NCBI GenBank assembly: GCA_015485945.1
Contig: WFSM01000159.1
Coordinates: forward strand, 1 to 19,609
Source of the DNA: Candidatus Bipolaricaulota bacterium
GTDB lineage: Bacteria; Bipolaricaulota; Bipolaricaulia; UBA7950; UBA9294
DNA length: 19,609 bases
Direction of reading: 5' to 3'
Below are positions 14,610-19,609 of this stretch, in pieces. A program made the position numbers and the translations under genes. Every line of letters starts with the position of its first letter. Positions within the stretch are counted from its first letter, which is position 1. The notes under the pieces were generated by a model, which saw only the letters and a program-made list of their open reading frames with translations, was not told where the DNA came from and made no database searches.

Positions 14610-15200
14610 ATGACAACGGAAATCGGAGTCCTTGGTCTCCAGGGCGCGGTGCGGGAGCACCTTGCAGCGTTGTCCCGCCTTGGGATTGCTGCCCGGGCGG
14701 TGAAGCGGTCCGCGGAACTAGACGGGCTGAGTGGGCTAATCCTGCCCGGCGGAGAGTCGACGGCGATCTCCCTCCTCGCCGGGGAAGGGTTTTTGGCGCG
14801 GCTGCGGGAAATGGCCGACGCTGGAGTTCCATTGTTCGGCACGTGTGCCGGCATGATCCTGCTCGCGCGGGAGATCGCGGGGCAATCGATCACGTACATC
14901 CAGGCGATCGACATCACGGTGGCACGCAACGCGACTGGGCGGCAGGTGGACAGTTTTGAAACGACGCTCAGCGTCGATGGAATCGGAGATGATGTGCCGG
15001 CAGTGTTCATCCGCGCTCCGTACATCACGCGGATGGGGCCAGAGGTGCAACCACTGGCCCGGCATGAGGGAACGGTAGTGATGGCGCAGCAGGGGAACGT
15101 GCTCGTGACCAGTTTTCACCCCGAGCTCACTGACGATCTGCGCATCCATCGTTACTTCCTCGGAATGGTGGAAAAATACAGACAGGAGGTACAGCAATGA
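14610..15200 (+). CDS. pdxT: Pyridoxal 5'-phosphate synthase, glutaminase subunit PdxT
   Basis: PdxT is a class I glutamine amidotransferase that hydrolyses glutamine and channels ammonia to PdxS. The 196-residue protein shows GVLGLQGAVREHL (6-18), LILPGGEST with ISLL (44-55), the nucleophile Cys79 in LFGTCAGMILLA, and the His170-Glu172 pair in SFHPELTDD. These positions match those of B. subtilis PdxT exactly. The ATG directly abuts the pdxS stop (TGA-ATG), with only a weak AGGT box, so it is probably translated by coupling, suiting the 1:1 subunit ratio. The stop overlaps the gap start by 4 bases. Confidence 0.97.
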   Translation: MTTEIGVLGLQGAVREHLAALSRLGIAARAVKRSAELDGLSGLILPGGESTAISLLAGEGFLARLREMADAGVPLFGTCAGMILLAREIAGQSITYIQAIDITVARNATGRQVDSFETTLSVDGIGDDVPAVFIRAPYITRMGPEVQPLARHEGTVVMAQQGNVLVTSFHPELTDDLRIHRYFLGMVEKYRQEVQQ

Positions 15201-16198
15201 GCAAAGTGGCAATCAACGGATTTGGTCGGATCGGCAGGGCGTTCTTCCGCATCGCTTACGGGAGTCCGGAACTCGACATCGTGGCGATCAACGACCCGTT
15301 TATCACCCCGGAAATAGCACGGTACCTGCTCGTTCATGACACGGTTTACCACCGCTACGGAAAAACGGTGGAGGTAACCAATGGCGGAATCAAGGTCGAC
15401 GGAAAGTTTATCCCGCTGTTGGAAGAGAAGGAACCACCTAAACTTCCGTGGGGAAAGATGGGGATCGACCTAGTGATCGAGTCGACCGGTGTGTTCCTTG
15501 AACGCGACAAGGCGTCGTGGCACCTGGAAGCGGGCGCGAAGCGGGTGTTGCTGTCCGCGCCGCCGAAGAGCGGTGACATCCACCAGTTCGTGTACGGAGT
15601 GAACCACACCGACTACGATCCAGCTGTGGATACGATCCTCGCCGCCGCGTCGTGCACCACAAACTCATTCGCCCCGGTGGCGTACGTGCTGGAAAAGGAG
15701 TTCGGGATCGTACATGCATGGCTCACCACTGTGCATGGCTACACTGCCGATCAGCGCCTCGTCGACTCCCCACACAAGAAATTCACGCGCGGACGGGCGG
15801 CAGCGGCGAACATTGTCCCCACTACAACCGGTGCTGCCACCGCCACCACGAAGATTATCCCGTCGCTTGTCGGCAAGATGAACGGGATGGCGTTCCGCGT
15901 TCCCGTCCCCACGGGGTCGGTGAGCGACGTCACCGCCGAGACGAAACGGGCGGTGACGGTCGCCGAAGTGAACGCCGTGTTCCGCCGGTACGCGGAGGGT
16001 GAGCTCAACGGCATCCTTGGTGTGAGCGACGATCCAATGGTATCAAGCGACATCATCGGCGATTCGCGGGCGAGCGTCGTCGATGTCAACCTGACCGTGG
16101 TGGTCGATGAACGGCTTCTCAAGGTGATTACCTTCTATGACAATGAATGGGGGTACACGAACCAGCTCGTCCGCGTGGCAAAACACGTCACTTCTTAA
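15197..16198 (+). CDS. gap: Glyceraldehyde-3-phosphate dehydrogenase, class I
   Basis: This enzyme oxidises glyceraldehyde 3-phosphate to 1,3-bisphosphoglycerate with NAD(P) in glycolysis, or runs in reverse in gluconeogenesis. The 333-residue protein starts with the Rossmann motif INGFGRIGRAFFR. Asp33 in AINDPF follows the second strand, as in NAD-dependent forms. The catalytic Cys153 lies in AASCTTNSFAPVA, and His180 in TTVHGYTADQRLVD. The phosphate-site region (RGRAAAANIVPTTTGAATA) and the C-terminal YDNEWGYTNQLV are intact. A small oddity is LSAPPKSGDIHQFVYGVNH, where many relatives have ISAPAKDxDxTIVxGVN. AGGAGGT about 15184-15190 supports the ATG at 15197, which overlaps the pdxT stop. 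pgk and tpi, frequent partners, are absent here. Confidence 0.97.
   Translation: MSKVAINGFGRIGRAFFRIAYGSPELDIVAINDPFITPEIARYLLVHDTVYHRYGKTVEVTNGGIKVDGKFIPLLEEKEPPKLPWGKMGIDLVIESTGVFLERDKASWHLEAGAKRVLLSAPPKSGDIHQFVYGVNHTDYDPAVDTILAAASCTTNSFAPVAYVLEKEFGIVHAWLTTVHGYTADQRLVDSPHKKFTRGRAAAANIVPTTTGAATATTKIIPSLVGKMNGMAFRVPVPTGSVSDVTAETKRAVTVAEVNAVFRRYAEGELNGILGVSDDPMVSSDIIGDSRASVVDVNLTVVVDERLLKVITFYDNEWGYTNQLVRVAKHVTS
16121..16134 (+). promoter_or_regulatory. Small hairpin over the putative comF Shine-Dalgarno, inside gap
   Basis: AAGGT (16121-16125) and ACCTT (16130-16134) form a perfect 5-bp stem with the loop GATT, ending 2 bases before the ATG at 16137. The only SD-like bases for that ATG, AAGG, are in the stem. 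This could limit comF translation unless ribosomes finishing gap open the hairpin. A stem this short can arise by chance. Confidence 0.3.
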
Positions 16199-16898
16199 TC
16201 GCGCTCGGACGTGGGGGGAGGGACTAATATCTCTCCTCTATCCACCGCGGTGTGCGCTGTGCGGAGGCACAGTGGACGGCCTCGCCCCGGTGTGCCAACA
16301 GTGCGCAACCGCCCTGCCGAAGTTGACCGGTTCCCGGTGTGTTCAGTGCGAGGAACCGCTTTCCGACGCCGGGACCGATTTGTGCACGGCGTGTGGCACC
16401 CGCGACCGCGGGTTCGCGCGTGCCCGCGCTCTCGGGCCGTATGAGTCAGGGTGGGGTGCGTTAGTGCGTGCCCTCAAGTTCGACCGCGAGCGTGCGATCG
16501 CGCGGTTCCTCGCCGCCCGGCTGGCTGAGTTCGTCCACGATCGCGATCCATTCGGGCGGATCGACTACATCACCTATGTTCCGATGACGCGCGCCGATCG
16601 CCATGATCGTGGGTTCAACCAGGCGGCTCTCCTGGCACGCGGGGTGGGAAAGCGCCTTGGTATCCCGGTTACGTGTCTGTTGCACAAGGCGCGAGTAACC
16701 CCGCCCCAGGCCGGATTATCCGCACGTGACCGCGGGAAGAACTTGCGCGGCGCGTTCACTGGAGTAAGATCAGGGAATGGAGCTGTCCTTATAATCGATG
16801 ATATCTACACCACCGGTGCGACGGTAGAGGAGTGCGCCCGGGTGATCGGAATGGAGGGGTATGCGCCGGTGTACGTGTTGACCGTGGCGCGCGCGTAA
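16137..16898 (+). CDS. comF: ComF family protein (phosphoribosyltransferase-like, double zinc ribbon)
   Basis: ComF proteins aid DNA uptake in naturally competent bacteria, but the family is also widespread in non-competent ones. Seen: LLYPPRCALCGG (the usual ComF N-terminus), eight cysteines in four CxxC pairs (39/42, 53/56, 68/71, 83/86) forming a zinc-ribbon region, then the conserved VPMTRADRHDRGFNQAALLA and PRPP-loop VLIIDDIYTTGATVEEC (218-234). The core family would begin about residue 30, which leaves about 30 extra residues. The only conventional in-frame starts are ATGs at 16137 and 16143, within the last 62 bases of gap. No ATG, GTG, TTG or CTG lies between 16146 and the conserved motif. 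An AUA at 16227, 5 bases after GGAGG, would give the expected N-terminus MSLLYPP, but is a very rare start. The family call is firm; the start is uncertain. Confidence 0.88.
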   Translation: MTMNGGTRTSSSAWQNTSLLNRARTWGEGLISLLYPPRCALCGGTVDGLAPVCQQCATALPKLTGSRCVQCEEPLSDAGTDLCTACGTRDRGFARARALGPYESGWGALVRALKFDRERAIARFLAARLAEFVHDRDPFGRIDYITYVPMTRADRHDRGFNQAALLARGVGKRLGIPVTCLLHKARVTPPQAGLSARDRGKNLRGAFTGVRSGNGAVLIIDDIYTTGATVEECARVIGMEGYAPVYVLTVARA

Positions 16899-16911
16899 AA
16901 GGGGGAAGAAA

Positions 16912-17490
16912 GTGCGGGTGGAGACGGTCGTCCTGGGGGAACTCGCCACCAATTGCTACCTGGTGGAAAGCGACGCGGGGACTGTCCTGATCGATCCCGC
17001 GGTTTACACCGATCGGTTACAGAAGCTCCTGCACGGACGCCGGGTGGACTACGTGGTGAACACACACGGCCACTTTGATCACGTCGGCGGCAACTGGGAC
17101 CTCAAAAAGCGCGGATCCCCGCTTCTCATCCATCACGCCGATTTGGTGTACGTTGATAAAGCATTTCCCGGACATCCGGGGTTCGATCGCTACATAAATG
17201 ACGGCGATGATATTGCCGGCTTGCACGTCATTCACACTCCTGGACACTCGCCGGGGAGCGTAACGCTGGTTGGTGACGGGATTATGTTCACCGGTGACTT
17301 ACTGTTTGCCGGATCGATTGGGCGCACCGACTTTCCCGGCGGTTCCGCCGCTGACATGCGCCGGTCGCTCGCCCTCATCATCGCGCTTGACGGCGATTTT
17401 CGTGTGTATCCCGGACACGGGCCGTCCACGCTCCTGTCAGTAGAACGGCGAATAAACCCGTATCTTCAGGAGGTACGCGCGGATGGCTGA
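16912..17490 (+). CDS. Metallo-beta-lactamase-fold hydrolase (glyoxalase II/YcbL-like)
   Basis: This 192-residue zinc hydrolase is of the metallo-beta-lactamase superfamily. The metal ligands are complete: THGHFDHVGG (HxHxDH, His52, His54, Asp56, His57), His113 in HTPGHSPGS, Asp130 in FTGDLLFAGSIGRTDFPGG, and His170 in VYPGHGPST. The GDxLFxxSIGRxDxPGG pattern and the small size are those of the YcbL/glyoxalase II-like group, which act on thioesters such as lactoyl-thiols, but the natural substrate is not determined by the sequence. No beta-lactamase activity is implied. GTG at 16912 is the start, with GGGGGAAG (about 16901-16908) ahead. It starts 13 bases after comF and overlaps dnaG by 8 bases, so it is co-transcribed with the primase gene. 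Confidence 0.88.
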   Translation: MRVETVVLGELATNCYLVESDAGTVLIDPAVYTDRLQKLLHGRRVDYVVNTHGHFDHVGGNWDLKKRGSPLLIHHADLVYVDKAFPGHPGFDRYINDGDDIAGLHVIHTPGHSPGSVTLVGDGIMFTGDLLFAGSIGRTDFPGGSAADMRRSLALIIALDGDFRVYPGHGPSTLLSVERRINPYLQEVRADG

Positions 17491-19210
17491 CCGGGCGGAC
17501 ATAGAAGCGATCAAGTCCCGATTGGATATCGTATCTGTGCTCTCCCGCTACATGACCCTCACCAAATCCGGGGCGCGCTACAAGGGCCGATGTCCGTTCC
17601 ATAAGGATGACACGCCATCTCTGTACGTCGATCCCGAGAAGGGGCTGTGGCACTGCTTCGGTTGTGGCGCGGGCGGGGACATGTTCGGGTTCGTGATGAA
17701 GATCGAGCGGATATCGTTTCCCGAGGCGCTGGATCGGCTTGCCGCCGAGGCCGGGGTCAAGCTCTCCCGCCGGGGTGACGGCGCACGGGCACAACTGTAC
17801 ACGATAACTGCTGAGGCGGCGCGCTACTTCGCCGACAACCTGCGTCACCCCCAGGTCGGCAAACGGGCACGCGATTATCTGGAACAGCGGGGCTACCCGC
17901 CTGCGATATGGGCCAAATACGGACTTGGGTACGCCGTTGATTCGTGGGACGCGTTCAAAGCGCGATTCGCGCCGCGCCACGGCGTGCAGGCGCTTGTCGA
18001 TCTCGGGTTCCTCGTAAAAGGAAAACAGGGGAGCGTGTACGACCGGTTCCGCGATCGCGTCATATTTCCGATCTACGACCTGTCCGGGCGCCCGATCGCG
18101 TTCGGTGGGCGTGCGTTCGCTGGGGAACCAAAGTACTTGAACTCACCGCAGACGCCGGTGTTCGACAAGGGGCGAAACCTGTACGGGCTGTCGTGGGCCC
18201 GGGATGCAATTTCCACCGCCGGGGAGGCGATCCTCGTCGAGGGCTACACCGACGTGCTGTCGCTGCACACAGCCGGGATCGAGAATGTCGTCGGCAGCAT
18301 GGGCACAGCCCTCACCCGCGGTCAGGCCGACCTGCTGGCCCGGTTCACCAAGAAGGCGGTGATCGCTTACGATCGCGATTCCGCCGGCAGTGCGGCGTCG
18401 GTGCGCGGCATGGGAATCCTGCGCAACGCCGGCATAGCGGTGCGCGTGGCCCAGTTCCCGGCGGGCGAAGACCCGGATAGCTACGTGCGCAGTGCCGGTC
18501 CGGATGGGGTAAAGGCGGTGATCGCCGCCGCCGTCCCGTTTCACCTGTTCTTCCTGCGTGCACTTGCAGCCCGATACGACCTCACCACTGTCACGGGCAA
18601 AGAGGAAGCACTCACTGAGGCACGCCCGTTCTATCAAGGATTACACAGCCTCCCGCTTCGTCATGAGGTGGCGCGGCAATTAGGGGAACTTATCAATCTG
18701 CCTGCGGATATGGTGGAACGAGACCTCGCTCGCCGCGGCGCACCGCGCCGGGATACAACACCCGTGTCTCGGGAAGGAATCACGTGGGGCAAGGAAGAAG
18801 TGATCCTTGCCCTATTGTTGCAGGGGAAGACACGGTGGGAGGAAGTGGGAAAAGTTGCCGGTCCAGCTGATTTCTCACCGCCGTATCACGCCGTGGCGGA
18901 AGCAATCGCTGCTCATGGCGATCCAATCGATGTCGCGGAGATCGTTCTCGACCTCGACGAAGACGCGGTGCAACTCGTGAGCAAACTTGTCATCGCTCCA
19001 GTTGTATTTAGTAATACTGACAAAGCGCTCCGCGATGCACTGGCTCGGTTAGTCCGTCTGCCCCGGATCGAGCGGCGGCTGGCGCAATTGCGGGAAGAAA
19101 TAAAGCAGGCAGAGGCGAATGGAGATAGGGAAAAGATCGACAAATTACAGCAGTCTTACCGTGCATTGGTGGTGGAAAAGGTGACAAGGAGGAGCCATGC
19201 CCAAGGATAA
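17483..19210 (+). CDS. dnaG: DNA primase DnaG
   Basis: DnaG makes RNA primers at the replication fork and binds the DnaB helicase. The 575-residue protein has its three parts: an N-terminal CHC2 zinc domain (Cys37, His40, Cys58, Cys61 in RCPFHKDDTPS and WHCFGCGAGGDMFGF), the RNA-polymerase core (DRFRDRVIFPI at 187-197, PKYLNSPQTPVFDKGRNLYG at 216-235), the TOPRIM domain with catalytic Glu253 in LVEGYTDVLS and Asp297/Asp299 in AYDRDSAGSA, and a helical C-terminal helicase-binding domain. The length is typical. The start at 17483 follows AGGAGGT (17468-17474) and overlaps the upstream hydrolase by ATGGCTGA. The gene overlaps rpoD by 14 bases at its end, which preserves the dnaG-rpoD pair of the macromolecular-synthesis operon. 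rpsU is not present here. Confidence 0.97.
   Translation: MADRADIEAIKSRLDIVSVLSRYMTLTKSGARYKGRCPFHKDDTPSLYVDPEKGLWHCFGCGAGGDMFGFVMKIERISFPEALDRLAAEAGVKLSRRGDGARAQLYTITAEAARYFADNLRHPQVGKRARDYLEQRGYPPAIWAKYGLGYAVDSWDAFKARFAPRHGVQALVDLGFLVKGKQGSVYDRFRDRVIFPIYDLSGRPIAFGGRAFAGEPKYLNSPQTPVFDKGRNLYGLSWARDAISTAGEAILVEGYTDVLSLHTAGIENVVGSMGTALTRGQADLLARFTKKAVIAYDRDSAGSAASVRGMGILRNAGIAVRVAQFPAGEDPDSYVRSAGPDGVKAVIAAAVPFHLFFLRALAARYDLTTVTGKEEALTEARPFYQGLHSLPLRHEVARQLGELINLPADMVERDLARRGAPRRDTTPVSREGITWGKEEVILALLLQGKTRWEEVGKVAGPADFSPPYHAVAEAIAAHGDPIDVAEIVLDLDEDAVQLVSKLVIAPVVFSNTDKALRDALARLVRLPRIERRLAQLREEIKQAEANGDREKIDKLQQSYRALVVEKVTRRSHAQG
19187..19193 (+). promoter_or_regulatory. Shine-Dalgarno of rpoD inside dnaG
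   Basis: AAGGAGG lies within the last codons of dnaG, 3-4 bases before the ATG at 19197. It supports this ATG as the sigma-factor start, 14 bases inside dnaG, and hence translation linked to primase. Confidence 0.6.
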
Positions 19211-19609
19211 AAAGCAACCTGTAGAGCAGCCAAAGCCGGAGGTGCCCGCCGCGGCGGATGAAACAGTTTCCACCCCGCAAGAGGAGAATCTTGACCCCAT
19301 AGTCGAAGACGATATCCTCGTCGATCCGGATGTCATCCCCGTAACGGAGGACGCCGCGGTCGCGGAGGGAAAGCCGGATCCGGACGTCATTGAGGAATGG
19401 GAGGAACGTGAGCACACCAGCCGGCGCGAGGATCCAGTAAAGACTTATCTCCGCGAGATCGGCAAGGTACCGCTTCTCACCAAGGAGGATGAGGTGACTC
19501 TGGCGATGGCAATGGAAACGGGAAAGGAAGCGGAACAACAGTTGGAAACCGCTCGTCTGTCCGCGGAGCGCGGCATGGAAGTCCTCCCTCCGGAAAAGGC
19601 GAAGGAACT
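19197..19609 (+). CDS. rpoD: RNA polymerase sigma-70 factor (3'-truncated by window edge)
   Basis: Only the first 137 residues are in the window. The start MPKDKKQPVEQPKP is followed by an acidic, proline-rich stretch of about 80 residues (EENLDPIVEDDILVDPDVIP and VTEDAAV) with weak similarity to region 1.1. Then comes region 1.2: DPVKTYLREIGKVPLLTKEDE (20 of its residues from Asp82 on), continuing VTLAMAMETGKEAEQQLE, which is diagnostic of primary sigma-70 factors. The promoter-binding regions 2-4 lie beyond the window, so the factor class rests on region 1.2 and on its place right after dnaG, the standard location of rpoD (sigA). The ATG overlaps the dnaG end by 14 bases and has a strong Shine-Dalgarno. 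Confidence 0.9.
   Translation, partial: MPKDKKQPVEQPKPEVPAAADETVSTPQEENLDPIVEDDILVDPDVIPVTEDAAVAEGKPDPDVIEEWEEREHTSRREDPVKTYLREIGKVPLLTKEDEVTLAMAMETGKEAEQQLETARLSAERGMEVLPPEKAKE

Noticed and set aside
13686..14660. 324-codon open frame on the minus strand across pdxS
   Set aside because: It mirrors a strongly conserved gene, has a His/Pro/Arg-rich composition typical of antisense frames, and has no ribosome site or domain.
1..19609. Mobile elements, phage genes, CRISPR arrays, tRNA or rRNA genes
   Set aside because: I looked for transposase motifs, spaced direct repeats and tRNA-like arms; coding genes fill nearly the whole window and none of these appears.

Overview
This is a gene-dense stretch of bacterial chromosome with a visually high GC content. 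It holds about 22 protein genes, two of them cut by the window edges. I see no insertion sequence, phage gene, tRNA, rRNA or CRISPR array. Almost all genes are packed head to tail, with 4-base ATGA overlaps or gaps of a few bases. Nearly all are housekeeping families: DNA Pol III alpha, primase, sigma-70, NusB, EF-P, GAPDH, NAD kinase and PdxST. The host cannot be named from sequence alone. It combines a membrane-anchored YvcK, Asp23/AmaP/DUF2273 genes, DXP-independent PLP synthesis, and RtcB with archease. That mix fits a deep-branching, Firmicutes-like or Thermotogota/Bipolaricaulota-like anaerobe or thermophile. This placement is an inference of low confidence.

Layout. (1) 1-4236, plus strand: 3' part of dnaE, then yvcK, overlapping by ATGA. 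(2) 4226-6681, minus strand: a compact RNA-end operon, ThpR (2H phosphodiesterase), archease, RtcB ligase; its end overlaps the end of yvcK by 11 bp. (3) 6682-6788: divergent promoter region. (4) 6789-10226, plus strand: efp, two Asp23-family genes, an AmaP-like membrane anchor, a DUF2273 membrane protein, nusB, and a divergent Memo-family gene. (5) 10298-12809: a three-gene ABC importer of the NMT1/SsuA/TauB type, substrate unknown, behind a perfect TATAAT. (6) 12842-16198: NAD kinase, then pdxS-pdxT-gap. (7) 16137-19609: comF, a metallo-beta-lactamase-fold hydrolase, dnaG and the start of rpoD.

The most noteworthy observations are four. A promoter element, roughly GTGSGGWATAATSGG, recurs before efp, the ABC operon and pdxS, with a degenerate copy before NAD kinase. 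The ThpR-archease-RtcB operon joins a ligase to an enzyme that would destroy its substrate. The EF-P tip carries Arg instead of Lys. The comF start is unusual: its only conventional start codons lie inside gap, directly behind a small hairpin.
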